Below, piece by piece: positions 1-8,338 of a stretch of DNA of 38,076 bases (its first letter is position 1; every line of letters begins with the position of its first letter). Origin of the DNA: Salinivibrio siamensis (GTDB lineage Bacteria > Pseudomonadota > Gammaproteobacteria > Enterobacterales > Vibrionaceae); NCBI RefSeq assembly GCF_001996005.1, contig NZ_MUFB01000013.1, forward strand, positions 4,228 to 42,303, written 5' to 3'. The notes beneath the pieces are model-generated. The model ran no database searches, was not told the DNA's origin, and saw only the letters and a list, made by a program, of their open reading frames with translations. The position numbers and the translations under genes are program-made.

Positions 1-84
1 TCCATGCCGAACTCAGTAGTGAAACGAAGCAGCGCCGATGGTAGTGTGGGGTCTCCCCATGTGAGAGTAGGACATCGCCAGGCT
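1..84 (+). rRNA. rrf: 5S ribosomal RNA, 3' part (cut by window start)
   Basis: The window opens inside a 5S rRNA gene. The stretch contains the conserved internal segment around CCGAACTCAGTAGTGAAACG and ends with the GCCAGGC closing strand of the terminal helix near position 84. The first third of the gene lies outside the window. It is followed 58 bases later by tRNA-Asp, the usual distal tRNA of Vibrionaceae rRNA operons. The exact 3' end may be off by a few bases. Confidence 0.95.
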
Positions 85-142
85 TTGAATACAATTGATT
101 AAAGCAAAGAGATATAAGTCTTTAGTCATACAGAATTGGTGC

Positions 143-219
143 GGAGTGGTAGTTCAGTTGGTTAGAATACCGGCCTGTCACGCCGGGGGTCGCGGGTTCG
201 AGTCCCGTCCACTCCGCCA
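143..219 (+). tRNA. tRNA-Asp (anticodon GTC), copy 1
   Basis: This is a 77-nt cloverleaf with acceptor GGAGTGG pairing to CCACTCC and the CCA end encoded at 217-219. The anticodon stem CCGGC/GCCGG encloses loop CTGTCAC, which gives anticodon GTC. The T loop is the standard GGTTCGAGTCC type. It lies just downstream of 5S rRNA and is probably co-transcribed with the rRNA operon and processed from it. Confidence 0.97.
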
Positions 220-229
220 CTACTTAGAA

Positions 230-283
230 AGCGCCGATGGTAGTGTGGGGTCTCCCCATGTGAGAGTAGGACATCGCCAGGCT
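230..283 (+). pseudogene. 5S rRNA 3' fragment (second copy)
   Basis: These 54 bases are identical to 31-84, the 3' part of 5S rRNA. The 5' two thirds of the gene are missing, because the segment is joined directly to the trailer of the first tRNA-Asp. Without the 5' strand of the terminal helix it cannot fold as 5S rRNA. It is a by-product of the 199-bp tandem duplication. Confidence 0.9.
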
Positions 284-341
284 TTGAATACAATTGATTA
301 AAGCAAAGAGATATAAGTCTTTAGTCATACAGAATTGGTGC

Positions 342-418
342 GGAGTGGTAGTTCAGTTGGTTAGAATACCGGCCTGTCACGCCGGGGGTCGCGGGTTCGA
401 GTCCCGTCCACTCCGCCA
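342..418 (+). tRNA. tRNA-Asp (anticodon GTC), copy 2
   Basis: This copy is identical in sequence to the tRNA-Asp at 143-219, with CCA encoded at 416-418. It belongs to the second unit of the tandem duplication. It is followed by a rho-independent terminator starting at 430, so it is likely the last gene of the rRNA transcript. Both copies look functional. Confidence 0.97.
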
Positions 419-429
419 CTACTTAGAAG

Positions 430-456
430 CCCTGCTAATTTTAGTAGGGTTTTTTT
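430..456 (+). terminator. Rho-independent terminator of the rRNA/tRNA-Asp transcript
   Basis: Stem CCCTGCT (430-436) pairs with AGTAGGG (443-449) with one G-U pair across a 6-base loop, and seven T residues follow. It sits 12 bases after the second tRNA-Asp. Confidence 0.85.
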
Positions 457-461
457 GTTAT

Positions 462-547
462 TGGCAGGTTCGCCCTGCGGGCGAATGAGTCCCGCAGGAT
501 GGCCTGCCCGTTGTCCGCAACCCCGGCCCTCCGCCACTATTTAGAAA
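462..547 (+). other. Structured intergenic remnant with a tRNA 3'-end relic
   Basis: Hairpin CCTGCGGG (474-481) pairs perfectly with CCCGCAGG (491-498). Further on, bases 527-547 match the tRNA-Asp 3' end and trailer (CTCCGCCACTA followed by TTAGAAA) at about 18 of 21 positions, but no complete cloverleaf can be drawn upstream of it. This looks like the stump of a further distal tRNA of the rRNA operon, left after deletion or recombination. No protein gene is supported here. Confidence 0.5.
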
Positions 548-573
548 CCCTAGCTGAAAAGCTGGGGTTTTTT
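546..573 (+). terminator. Rho-independent terminator, second after the rRNA operon
   Basis: AACCCTAGCT pairs with AGCTGGGGTT (one G-U pair) across a GAAA loop, followed by a T run ending near 573. It follows the tRNA-end relic at the spacing expected after a tRNA gene, so it probably belonged to that lost tRNA. Confidence 0.8.
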
Positions 574-580
574 GCGTTTA

Positions 581-610
581 AGCCCCAGCATCATTGTGTT
601 GGGGCTTTTT
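581..610 (+). terminator. Hairpin terminator between the rRNA operon and ilvY
   Basis: AGCCCCAGCA (581-590) pairs with TGTTGGGGCT (597-606), followed by a short T run to 610. On the plus strand it is a third terminator of the rRNA transcript. The stop codon of ilvY on the minus strand lies 5 bases away, so it may also end ilvY transcription, although the minus-strand side lacks a clean T tract. Confidence 0.7.
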
Positions 611-614
611 GTGT

Positions 615-1478
615 TTATCGCATGACATCGAGTAGGGCGTTGAGTAAAGGCTCTTTTGCGCGGGAAGCTTTACAACAAAGGCCCAGTTCGAGAGGTTGTA
701 CAATTTCTTGGCGTAATCGCTCAACCTTGTCTTTTACTGGGCTGTTATCAATCACTACATCGGGTGCGACACCAATACCACAGCCCAATGCCACCATACT
801 GACAATCGCCTCATGGCCTGCTATTTGTGCGTAGACGTTTGGCTCGATCCCTTTACTGGTCAACCATTGATCAGCGAGTTCGCGCGCTGTCCCTGATTCG
901 GGCAAGATTAATGGTGTGTGCTGCCAGTCAATGGCTTGTAGGTCAATGCCACTGCTGGCCATTGCCGGTGCGATAACCGACAAACTGACTGTATCAATCG
1001 GTTGAAACACCAAGCTGGATGACAAGCGTTTGGGTTTAGCGGCAATGGCAATGTCGGCGCTATTGTCTTGCACCTTCTCTTCTGCTTGGGCGGGATCGCC
1101 AGTCAGAAGCTGTAGCTCGATATTTGGGTATTGTTGACGAAACCGCGCGAGGAGCTCAGGTAAATGGCTATAGCTTGCAGTGACCGAACAAAAGAGCGTG
1201 AGCTTACCGCCGAGCAAAGAGGCATGTTCATTGATACTGGCTTTAGTCGTGTGCCAAAGCTGAAGAATATCGCGTGCGACGGGAAGCAGCGTTTTACCTG
1301 CTGGGGTGAGATCGACCGCTTTATTGGTGCGAATAAACAGCGGCTGACCGATATCTTCTTCAAGACGTTGGATGATTCGGCTCAAGGCTGAGGGGCTGAC
1401 GTGCATCGCTTGTGCGGCCCGGGTGTAGCTTTTGGTGTCACAGAGATGGAGGAAGCCCGTGAGTTGCTTTGCATTCAT
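615..1478 (-). CDS. ilvY: LysR-family regulator IlvY
   Basis: This 287-aa protein is a LysR-type transcriptional regulator. An N-terminal winged helix-turn-helix covers about residues 1-60 (the [20 protein letters not shown] region), followed by a periplasmic-binding-protein-like effector domain from about residue 90. It is transcribed divergently from ilvC with 132 bp between the two starts, the classic ilvY-ilvC arrangement. In E. coli, IlvY binds acetolactate or acetohydroxybutyrate and activates ilvC. The helix-turn-helix and length fit the family, but the specific identity rests mainly on the neighbour. The start at 1478 gives the usual MNAKQL-type LysR N-terminus. Confidence 0.92.
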   Translation of the reverse strand: MNAKQLTGFLHLCDTKSYTRAAQAMHVSPSALSRIIQRLEEDIGQPLFIRTNKAVDLTPAGKTLLPVARDILQLWHTTKASINEHASLLGGKLTLFCSVTASYSHLPELLARFRQQYPNIELQLLTGDPAQAEEKVQDNSADIAIAAKPKRLSSSLVFQPIDTVSLSVIAPAMASSGIDLQAIDWQHTPLILPESGTARELADQWLTSKGIEPNVYAQIAGHEAIVSMVALGCGIGVAPDVVIDNSPVKDKVERLRQEIVQPLELGLCCKASRAKEPLLNALLDVMR

Positions 1479-1496
1479 GATTTTATTGTTGCTTTA

Positions 1497-1554
1497 ATTG
1501 CAATGTTATATTGTGAATATATCACTTTAGGCAATATAGTGGTTAGGGTAGTAT
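1497..1554 (+). promoter_or_regulatory. Probable IlvY operator and ilvC promoter region
   Basis: The short ilvY-ilvC gap holds a palindrome ATTGCAAT (about 1497-1504) and an inverted pair ATATTG (1508-1513) / CAATAT (1532-1537). A possible -10 TAGTAT lies at 1549-1554, with only a weak -35 (TTTAGG) 17 bases upstream, as expected for a promoter that needs an activator. Assigning these repeats to IlvY is inference from position. Confidence 0.5.
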
Positions 1555-1610
1555 CAAAAATACGCGGTGAAAACACACCCAATCACGGATTTGAATCAAT
1601 GGAGCACCCC

Positions 1611-3095
1611 ATGGCGAACTACTTTAATACCCTGAATTTGCGTCAACAATTGGAACAATTAGGCGTATGCCGATTTATGGATCGTGACGAATTTGCCACC
1701 GAGGCCGAATTTCTCAAAGGTAAAAAAGTGGTGATTGTCGGCTGTGGTGCGCAAGGGCTCAACCAAGGCTTAAACATGCGCGACTCGGGTCTTGATGTGG
1801 CTTATGCACTGCGACAGGCTGCCATTGATGAAAAGCGTCCTTCTTATCAGAACGCGGCTGAGAATGGATTTGAAGTGGGTAGCTACCAAGATTTGATCCC
1901 ACGGGCAGACTTGGTGATTAACCTTACACCAGATAAACAGCACTCCAACGTCGTCGAAACCGTGATGCCACTGATGAAAGAGGGCGCCGCGCTCGGTTAC
2001 TCACATGGTTTTAATATTGTCGAAGTCGGTCAGCGTATCCGTGAAGACATTACTGTGGTTATGGTGGCACCTAAGTGTCCGGGTACCGAGGTGCGTGAAG
2101 AATATAAACGCGGCTTTGGTGTGCCGACGCTGATCGCTGTCCATCCAGAAAATGATCCTAAAGGTGAAGGCTTTGAGATTGCGAAAGCGTGGGCAGCTGC
2201 AACCGGTGGCCACCGTGCTGGCGTACTTGCCTCTTCATTCGTGGCAGAAGTGAAATCCGATCTGATGGGTGAGCAAACCATCCTGTGTGGGATGCTGCAG
2301 GCAGGCTCGGTCGTTTGCTATGAGAAAATGATCGCAGAAGGTGTTGATCCAGGTTATGCGGGTAAATTGATTCAGTATGGCTGGGAAACCATTACTGAAG
2401 CGCTAAAGTTCGGTGGCATCACTCACATGATGGATCGCTTGTCCAATCCAGCGAAAATCAAAGCCTTTGAGTTGTCGGAGTCGCTTAAAGAACTGATGCG
2501 CCCCCTCTATAACAAACACATGGACGACATCATCGCTGGCCATTTCTCCGCGACCATGATGGCCGATTGGGAAAACGGCGATAAAGACTTGTTCACATGG
2601 CGTGAAGAAACCGCACAGACCGCGTTTGAAAACTATCCCGAGTCGGATGTAAGCATCAATGAGCAGGAATTCTTTGATAACGGCATTTTGATGGTAGCTA
2701 TGGTGCGTGCAGGGGTCGAGCTTGCTTTTGAAGTCATGGTGTCATCTGGCATTATCGAAGAATCAGCGTATTACGAGTCATTGCATGAATTGCCTTTGAT
2801 TGCCAATACTATTGCGCGTAAGCGCTTGTACGAAATGAACGTGGTCATTTCCGATACGGCTGAGTACGGCAACTACTTATTCGCAAACGTGGCGACACCG
2901 CTGCTGCGCGAACACTTTATGCCAACAGTGAGCGCAGATGTGATTGGTAAAGGGCTTGGAGAAACCTCTAACCAGGTCGACAACGCCACCTTAATCGAGG
3001 TCAATGACCGTATCCGCAACCACCCAATTGAGTATATCGGTGAGGAATTGCGCGGCTATATGACCGATATGAAACAAATTGCGCTCGACAAATAA
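1611..3095 (+). CDS. ilvC: Ketol-acid reductoisomerase (NADP+), class II
   Basis: At 494 aa this is the long class II form typical of enterics and vibrios. It converts acetolactate and acetohydroxybutyrate to the dihydroxy acids of valine, leucine and isoleucine synthesis, using NADPH and Mg2+. The N-terminal Rossmann part has the [12 protein letters not shown] dinucleotide-binding loop near residues 45-57. The C-terminal knotted domain carries the [10 protein letters not shown] and [10 protein letters not shown] segments that hold acidic metal ligands. The open frame extends upstream to 1401, but I place the start at 1611 because [14 protein letters not shown] is the family's N-terminus and a GGAG Shine-Dalgarno lies at 1601-1604. 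An in-frame ATG at 1599 is a less likely alternative. It is divergent from ilvY, which probably activates it, and a terminator follows at 3129. Confidence 0.97.
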   Translation: MANYFNTLNLRQQLEQLGVCRFMDRDEFATEAEFLKGKKVVIVGCGAQGLNQGLNMRDSGLDVAYALRQAAIDEKRPSYQNAAENGFEVGSYQDLIPRADLVINLTPDKQHSNVVETVMPLMKEGAALGYSHGFNIVEVGQRIREDITVVMVAPKCPGTEVREEYKRGFGVPTLIAVHPENDPKGEGFEIAKAWAAATGGHRAGVLASSFVAEVKSDLMGEQTILCGMLQAGSVVCYEKMIAEGVDPGYAGKLIQYGWETITEALKFGGITHMMDRLSNPAKIKAFELSESLKELMRPLYNKHMDDIIAGHFSATMMADWENGDKDLFTWREETAQTAFENYPESDVSINEQEFFDNGILMVAMVRAGVELAFEVMVSSGIIEESAYYESLHELPLIANTIARKRLYEMNVVISDTAEYGNYLFANVATPLLREHFMPTVSADVIGKGLGETSNQVDNATLIEVNDRIRNHPIEYIGEELRGYMTDMKQIALDK

Positions 3096-3128
3096 AAGCG
3101 CGGATCGTTTGAGATAACGCGGAAGAGA

Positions 3129-3155
3129 AGCCTGGCCTGAGGGTCAGGCTTTTTT
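3129..3155 (+). terminator. Rho-independent terminator of ilvC
   Basis: AGCCTG (3129-3134) pairs with CAGGCT (3145-3150), followed by a T run. It lies 34 bases after the ilvC stop, between convergent ilvC and ubiK. Confidence 0.85.
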
Positions 3156-3168
3156 ATATCTGCGTGGG

Positions 3169-3435
3169 TTATTCTTGGTTATCTGTCGATTGACCCACTT
3201 TTGCTTCCATGGCATCCAGCTTGGCTTCGAGTTCGGTGAGCTTTTGACGGGTGCGCAGTAACACCTGGGTTTGTACATCAAACTCCTCACGGCTTACTAC
3301 ATCCAGCTTAGTCAGTTGGCCTTGGATGGCTTGGCGCACACGGCTTTCCATATCCGTGCCTAACTCTTTAACAGGCTGAGGCATGGCGTCGTGAATTTGC
3401 TTGGCCATTTGCTCAAGTTTTTTGGGGTCAAACAT
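3169..3435 (-). CDS. ubiK: Ubiquinone biosynthesis accessory factor UbiK
   Basis: This 88-aa protein belongs to the UbiK/YqiC (BMFP) family. The N-terminal half has the amphipathic MFDPKKLEQMAKQIHDAMP start, and the C-terminal half is a predicted coiled coil (about residues 45-80, LLRTRQKLTELEAKLDAMEAK), as in the trimeric family members. In E. coli and Salmonella, UbiK binds UbiJ and lipids and supports aerobic ubiquinone synthesis. An AAGGAG ribosome binding site precedes the ATG at 3435, and its own promoter is visible upstream. It is convergent with ilvC, and the terminator at 3501-3525 separates it from the efflux operon, so it is likely transcribed alone. Confidence 0.93.
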   Translation of the reverse strand: MFDPKKLEQMAKQIHDAMPQPVKELGTDMESRVRQAIQGQLTKLDVVSREEFDVQTQVLLRTRQKLTELEAKLDAMEAKVGQSTDNQE

Positions 3436-3461
3436 GGAATACTCCTTTATTAACTGTCTTT

Positions 3462-3490
3462 ATTCTATGTAAATACGCACAGCTTGTCGA
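3462..3490 (-). promoter_or_regulatory. Sigma70-type promoter of ubiK
   Basis: On the minus strand a -35 TCGACA (3485-3490) and a -10 TAGAAT (3462-3467) are separated by 17 bases, about 27 bases upstream of the ubiK ATG. It lies just after the efflux-operon terminator. Confidence 0.6.
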
Positions 3491-3500
3491 AAGGATGATA

Positions 3501-3525
3501 AAAGAAAAGGGCCCGAAGGCCCTTT
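3501..3525 (-). terminator. Rho-independent terminator of the vexRAB-like operon
   Basis: On the minus strand a perfect 8-bp stem AAAGGGCC/GGCCCTTT with a TTCG tetraloop is followed by a T-rich tract, 4 bases after the efflux pump stop codon. Confidence 0.85.
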
Positions 3526-3528
3526 GGG

Positions 3529-6500
3529 TTAGTGTGATGCGCGATAGTCTTCATCGAGCTTATCAAGTTCATCGTCTTCGACAAACACAGGCAGTGGTTT
3601 GTGCTTGCTGGCCAGGTAGGTGTAAATCACTGGCAGAACGAATAGCGTGAATAACGTACCGATAGCGAGACCCGCTACGATCACAATCCCGATGCTAAAG
3701 CGTTGCTCGGCGCCTGCGCCGGTGGCGAACATTAGCGGGATGAGGCCTGCAATCATCGCGGCAGTGGTCATTAAGATCGGACGCAGACGAATTTTGGCCG
3801 CTTCTTTTACCGCGTCCATTCGGCTGGCTTGATGATGCAGTTGCTGCTCTTTAGCCACCTCACAGATCAGAATACCGTGTTTGGTAATCAGACCTATCAA
3901 GGTTATCAACCCGACTTGTGAGTAGATGTTCATTGATGATAGCCCCCACGCGAGTGCAATTAAGGCACCACAAATCGCAAGTGGCACAGAGACCAAGATC
4001 ACCAGTGGGTCGAGCAAGGATTCAAACTGAATCGCCAGTACCAGATAAATGATCGCTAAGGCGAACAAGAAGGTGGCATACAGCGCGCTGCCTTCTGTCA
4101 CGTATTGGCGAGACTCACCGAGGTAATCGTGCTGATAGCCTTTAGGCAACTCTGCTGCCTTGCTTTCGAACCAATCCACCGCGGTACCCATGGTGACACC
4201 GGGCGCAGATACCGCACTGATGGTCGCAGCGTTTAGCTGATTAAAGTGCGGGAGTGAGCGAGGCTCCGCGGTGACTTCAATGTCAATCAGCGAGCCCAGC
4301 GGAATGGAATCACCGTTGGCCGCACGAACATAGTAGCTCTCAATGGACTCAGGGTTGAGGCGATATTTACGCTCCACTTGCGGGATCACCTCATATGAGC
4401 GGCCATCAAAGTCGATACGGTTGACGTAGCCATCCGCCATCATGGTGCCAATGGTGGCGCCAATATCACGCATCGTCACGCCATATGACCCAGCTTTGTC
4501 TTTATCAATGCTGATATTCATGGTGGCCGAATCAAAGTTAAGGTTCAGCTCCGAATAGACGAAGTTCGGGCTAGATTGTACCTCGGACATAATTTCGGCG
4601 GTCACTTGATAGAGACTTTCGAAATTATTCGGGGTCGTCACCACAAATTGGATCGGCAAGCCGGAGGAGGCACCGGGCAGTTCTGGCATTTCAAAGGTGG
4701 TGACCTTCATACCCGGAATGTCTTTCACTTCGTCAGCCATGCGTTTTACCACTTCGGACTGACTGGCTTCCCGCTCACTCCAAGGCACCAGTGAGGCGAT
4801 ACCAAACGCTTGATTCGATTTCGGCACCCCAGAAAAGACCTGAGAAAAGGCCACTTCTGGTTGTTCGTCGAGCTTTTGGTTCACTTCCGCCATGCTGTTT
4901 TGGATGTAATCCAGGTTAGCCGTCGAGGGTGCCGTCCCCATCATGACTACCACGCCTTTATCTTCCGATGGTGCGAGTTCACTGGGGATAAAATTAAATA
5001 GCACGGGTAAAGAGGCAAAGACGATGACCGCAAAAGATACCACCACAGGACGGCGTTGCATCACCTTACTAAGAAGATGAGCATACTTGTCGGTCATTCC
5101 ATCCAAGAAGCGGTGAACGGCAAGCTCAAAGCGACTTGGCTTGGCATTGGCTTTCAGCATGGTCGAACACATTACCGGTGAGAGTGTTAATGCGACAATC
5201 CCGGAGACAAACACAGCCCCAGCAAGCGTTAACGCAAACTCTTTAAACAGCGAGCCGGTGATCCCGCCCATCATGGCGATAGGGGCATACACCGCCGCCA
5301 ATGTCAGTGTCATGGAGATAACCGGCACGGCAATTTCCCGTGTACCAATAATGGCCGCGCGGAAAGGGGACTCTCCCAGCTTTATATGGCGGTCGATGTT
5401 TTCCAATACCACGATCGCATCGTCGACCACCAAGCCGATAGCCAGCACCATCGCCAGCAGGGTCATCAAGTTCAGTGAGAAGCCAATCATTTCCATCACC
5501 AACGCCACACCAATCAGGGATAGCGGAATGGTGATAATAGGGATAATTACCGCGCGGAATGAGCCCAAGAACAGGGTGATCACCACCAACACGATCAGTG
5601 CCGCTTCAATGATGGTTTTGATCACCTCATTGATGGACTCATTGATTGCATTAGATGAGTCATACAGCACATTCATCTCGATATTGCTTGGCATGTTGCG
5701 CTCAACTTCCGGCAACATATCCATGACGTCAGCGGCAATATTGATGGGGTTAGCCGACGGGGTGGCATTGATCGCGGCGACAACGGCTTCAGAGCCATTG
5801 GCCAGTGCACGTACCCGATCATGGCTTTTCTCGAGTGAGACCTTAGCGATGTCTCCGAGGCGTACGACACGACCATCTTGGGTATCCACCACCAAGTTAC
5901 TCAGCTCTTCAGGGGTGGAGACCTGGGTATCGGCACTGCCGTTATAGATCATAAAGGTACCAATCGCCTGACCGGTGGCCGACTGGTAGTTGTTGGCATC
6001 AAGCACGGACATCACGTCGGTGGCCGCCAGCTTAAATGCCGCCATTTTCTCCGGATCGAGCCACACGCGAAGGCCATACTTCACCCCGCCGTAAAGGTCG
6101 ATTTTGGAAACGCCATCCACGGTAAACAGCTGAGGTTTGACCACGCGTTCGAGGTAGTCGGTGATCTGACTGGAGTCGAGCTCGGGTGAGGTAAAACCAA
6201 CATACATCACCGCGGTGGTCGAACCGGTCGACATCGATACTGACGGATCTTCGGCTTCAGCGGGGAGCTGAGCACGCACCGAGTTTACCTTGGCGAGAAT
6301 ATCGGCCAAGGCGGCATTAGGGTCGGTATTAAGCTTCATATTGACCGTAATGGTCGAAGAACCAAGCACCGACTCTGAGGTCATAAAGTCAATATTATCA
6401 GCTTGGGCCACGGCTTGTTCGAGTGGCGTCGTAATGAAGCCCTGAATCAAGTCGGCACTGGCGCCATAATAGCTGGTTGTGATGGTGACCACGGTATTGG

Positions 6501-6624
6501 TCATCTCCGGGTATTCCCTGACTTGCATCTTAAATAAAGATTGCAGGCCGAGCAGCGCAATCAGAATACTGATTGACGCGGCTAGCACGGGGCGCCGGAT
6601 AAAAATATCAGTAAAGCGCATCAC
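3529..6624 (-). CDS. vexB: RND multidrug efflux permease (HAE1 family, VexB-like)
   Basis: This 1031-aa inner-membrane proton/drug antiporter is full length for the AcrB family (about 1030-1050). It starts with a cytoplasmic stub and the first TM (residues 12-30) and has two large periplasmic loops. The proton-relay pair D401-D402 lies in GLVVDDAIVVLEN (TM4), and the partner lysine lies in the GLITKHGILI segment of TM10. The conserved RLRPILMT stretch follows. It would form a tripartite pump with the adaptor encoded 9 bp upstream and a TolC-like channel encoded elsewhere. The name VexB comes from remembered gene order in Vibrio cholerae (ilvC, pump, adaptor, TetR, rep), where vexRAB confers resistance to bile and detergents. 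The sequence alone supports only an HAE1 pump. The second Met is an equally possible start. Confidence 0.88.
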   Translation of the reverse strand: MMRFTDIFIRRPVLAASISILIALLGLQSLFKMQVREYPEMTNTVVTITTSYYGASADLIQGFITTPLEQAVAQADNIDFMTSESVLGSSTITVNMKLNTDPNAALADILAKVNSVRAQLPAEAEDPSVSMSTGSTTAVMYVGFTSPELDSSQITDYLERVVKPQLFTVDGVSKIDLYGGVKYGLRVWLDPEKMAAFKLAATDVMSVLDANNYQSATGQAIGTFMIYNGSADTQVSTPEELSNLVVDTQDGRVVRLGDIAKVSLEKSHDRVRALANGSEAVVAAINATPSANPINIAADVMDMLPEVERNMPSNIEMNVLYDSSNAINESINEVIKTIIEAALIVLVVITLFLGSFRAVIIPIITIPLSLIGVALVMEMIGFSLNLMTLLAMVLAIGLVVDDAIVVLENIDRHIKLGESPFRAAIIGTREIAVPVISMTLTLAAVYAPIAMMGGITGSLFKEFALTLAGAVFVSGIVALTLSPVMCSTMLKANAKPSRFELAVHRFLDGMTDKYAHLLSKVMQRRPVVVSFAVIVFASLPVLFNFIPSELAPSEDKGVVVMMGTAPSTANLDYIQNSMAEVNQKLDEQPEVAFSQVFSGVPKSNQAFGIASLVPWSEREASQSEVVKRMADEVKDIPGMKVTTFEMPELPGASSGLPIQFVVTTPNNFESLYQVTAEIMSEVQSSPNFVYSELNLNFDSATMNISIDKDKAGSYGVTMRDIGATIGTMMADGYVNRIDFDGRSYEVIPQVERKYRLNPESIESYYVRAANGDSIPLGSLIDIEVTAEPRSLPHFNQLNAATISAVSAPGVTMGTAVDWFESKAAELPKGYQHDYLGESRQYVTEGSALYATFLFALAIIYLVLAIQFESLLDPLVILVSVPLAICGALIALAWGLSSMNIYSQVGLITLIGLITKHGILICEVAKEQQLHHQASRMDAVKEAAKIRLRPILMTTAAMIAGLIPLMFATGAGAEQRFSIGIVIVAGLAIGTLFTLFVLPVIYTYLASKHKPLPVFVEDDELDKLDEDYRASH

Positions 6625-6633
6625 ATCCTCGTC

Positions 6634-7740
6634 TTACAATTGAGGTAATTGTTCTGGTGGTGTGAGAGCGTCGTTTTCGACGATTTTCACTTTGGAGCCA
6701 TTGCTTAATCGCACTTGGCCGGAGGTGACGACCTGATCGCCAGGTTGCAGACCTTCGATAATGCGTGCTTGATGGCCACGACGCTCACCGACTTTGAGCA
6801 CTTGTTGGAACGCGCGTTTTTCCCCTTCTTCTTCGCGGATCACGTACACACTTTCCCCGTACAAGGTGAAATTAATCGCGGTTTGATCAATCACGATTTG
6901 CTCTTCAATGGTGGGCAGAACGATATCGGCACGGGCAAACATCCCTGAGCGCAACTGACCATCGTTATTCGGGATGTTCGCTTCCACCTTGATAAGACCA
7001 CTCTGGCTGTTGACCGCAGGCTCAATGGCACTGATAGAGCCGATGAATTCCTTTTCAGGATACGCGTCGACAGTAATGCGCAACGGCTGGCTCAGACGGA
7101 TTTTAGAAATATCTGTTTGTGGCACGGTAAAGCGCAGCTTCATCACCGAGGTATCCTCGAGGCGAGCAATATCCGTACCTGGCTGCAAGTATTCACCTAA
7201 GAAAACATCACGCAGGCCAATCACACCATCGAAGGGTGCTTGGATATTACGACGGGCAATGGTGGCTTTCAGTGCGTTAATGTCAGCTTGTAGCGACCGA
7301 TAATTGGCCTCGGCTTCATCCAGCGCTTCTTTAGAGATAGAGCCTTTAGCAAACAGTCCTTGGTAGCGTTTAAACTTGGCTTCCGCCGCCGGTAGGCGCG
7401 CTTGGGTGCTGGCTAAATTGGCTTTTTCAACGCTCGAGTCGAGCTCGACCAGGTTTTGCCCACGCTCAACGGTTTGGCCAGACTCAAAATTAATCACATC
7501 GACGACACCGGCAATTTGGGTGGTTAAGGTGATCCCTTGGTTAGGCTCAACAAAACCAATGGCGTCAAGCGTTGGTGTCCAAGGCTCAGCCTCAACCGTC
7601 ACCGCGGTGACTGGGTGGGTGGGCTCTGGCATGTTTGCCATATACTCTGCAATCTTTTGCTGCTTGAACAGGTTAAAGCCAATCACACTGCCAAACAGCA
7701 GCAGCGCGAGGATAACCATAAAGAAAAACCATTTTTTCAT
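6634..7740 (-). CDS. vexA: RND efflux periplasmic adaptor (membrane fusion protein, VexA-like)
   Basis: This 368-aa adaptor of the HlyD/AcrA type is anchored by one N-terminal TM (residues about 4-24, no lipobox). A barrel-sandwich lipoyl half follows (about 60-100, LTTQIAGVVDVINFESGQTV). Next are a short alpha hairpin (about 100-165), the second lipoyl half (RNIQAPFDGVIGL), a beta barrel and a membrane-proximal domain. It bridges the pump and an outer-membrane channel. It is the second gene of the tetR-adaptor-pump operon, 21 bp after the regulator and 9 bp before the pump, so translation is probably coupled. The operon encodes no outer-membrane channel, so TolC is presumably shared. The name follows synteny with V. 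cholerae vexA. Confidence 0.87.
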   Translation of the reverse strand: MKKWFFFMVILALLLFGSVIGFNLFKQQKIAEYMANMPEPTHPVTAVTVEAEPWTPTLDAIGFVEPNQGITLTTQIAGVVDVINFESGQTVERGQNLVELDSSVEKANLASTQARLPAAEAKFKRYQGLFAKGSISKEALDEAEANYRSLQADINALKATIARRNIQAPFDGVIGLRDVFLGEYLQPGTDIARLEDTSVMKLRFTVPQTDISKIRLSQPLRITVDAYPEKEFIGSISAIEPAVNSQSGLIKVEANIPNNDGQLRSGMFARADIVLPTIEEQIVIDQTAINFTLYGESVYVIREEEGEKRAFQQVLKVGERRGHQARIIEGLQPGDQVVTSGQVRLSNGSKVKIVENDALTPPEQLPQL

Positions 7741-7761
7741 CGAAGTAAGCTCCGAACGTCG

Positions 7762-8322
7762 TTAGTGAAGAGAAATTGCATCCCAGCAAGCGTGGATCGC
7801 ATCTGCGATAGCATGACTGTCCAGGGTTATAACACCCCGAACCTGTTTGCGAGCTAAACAAAAAGCGGGTTCGAGTCCCAAGGTGATTAACACCTCATCA
7901 TCGAGGGGCTTGAGCACGCCTTGTTGCTTACCTTCTTGAAAGACTTGATAAAGGTCGGAGAAGGCATCTCGCTCCCGCTGAGCGTGTAACTGGTCGTCCC
8001 GTGGCAGCGCATCAAACTGGTCTCGAGACAATAGCAGATGATCGCGTTGTAGCATCATGGTCCAAGTATTGCGCCATAAGCGTTCAAACTGACGTTTGAG
8101 TGTTGGTTCATCCTTGACCCCTTGCTGGATATGGGTCGCACACTGCATCATCAGGTGCGAAGACAGTTGGCGAAGCAAATCATCCTTGTCTTTGAAATAG
8201 CGATAAATGGTCCCTGCAGCGACGTGTGCTTGTGTCGCCACTTGTTGCATTGAGACTTTATCGAGCCCGACCGTCGCGATTAATTGCTCGGTCGCGGCAA
8301 AGATTTGCGTACGTTTGTCCAT
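7762..8322 (-). CDS. vexR: TetR-family repressor of the efflux operon (VexR-like)
   Basis: This is a 186-aa TetR regulator. The N-terminal helix-turn-helix lies at about residues 5-50 (KVSMQQVATQAHVAAGTIYRYFKDKDDLL), followed by a variable ligand-binding domain. The frame can be opened at 8355, but that ATG lies inside the palindromic operator, at about the predicted transcription start. I therefore use the ATG at 8322 (MDKRTQIFAATEQL), which is the usual TetR N-terminus. It is first in the operon with the adaptor and pump, and the operator overlaps its own -10. This implies autorepression relieved by pump substrates. The named identity is by synteny. Confidence 0.88.
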   Translation of the reverse strand: MDKRTQIFAATEQLIATVGLDKVSMQQVATQAHVAAGTIYRYFKDKDDLLRQLSSHLMMQCATHIQQGVKDEPTLKRQFERLWRNTWTMMLQRDHLLLSRDQFDALPRDDQLHAQRERDAFSDLYQVFQEGKQQGVLKPLDDEVLITLGLEPAFCLARKQVRGVITLDSHAIADAIHACWDAISLH

Positions 8323-8338
8323 AGATAATACACCAAGC

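Larger units (their letters stand above)
31..428 (+). repeat. 199-bp tandem duplication of 5S 3' end plus tRNA-Asp
   Basis: Bases 31-229 are repeated as 230-428 with no mismatch that I can find. Each unit holds the last 54 bases of 5S rRNA, a 58-base spacer, a complete tRNA-Asp and the first 10 bases of its trailer. The junction at 229/230 joins the tRNA trailer directly to the middle of 5S with almost no shared sequence. This points to a simple tandem duplication, or to an assembly artefact at the edge of an rRNA operon. Perfect identity means it is recent, or kept identical by gene conversion. Confidence 0.93.

Noticed and set aside
95-488. Two open frames of 68 and 64 codons sharing the same N-terminal half
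   Set aside because: They run through the two tRNA-Asp genes and are alike only because of the tandem duplication. No ribosome binding site.
1401-1610. Extra 70 codons at the N-terminus of ilvC
   Set aside because: They overlap ilvY and the regulatory gap, while the family N-terminus begins at 1611 with its own ribosome binding site.
5141-5947. 268-codon open frame antisense to the efflux pump gene
   Set aside because: It is fully inside vexB on the other strand, with low-complexity Ala/Ser/Thr/Ile composition typical of a shadow frame.
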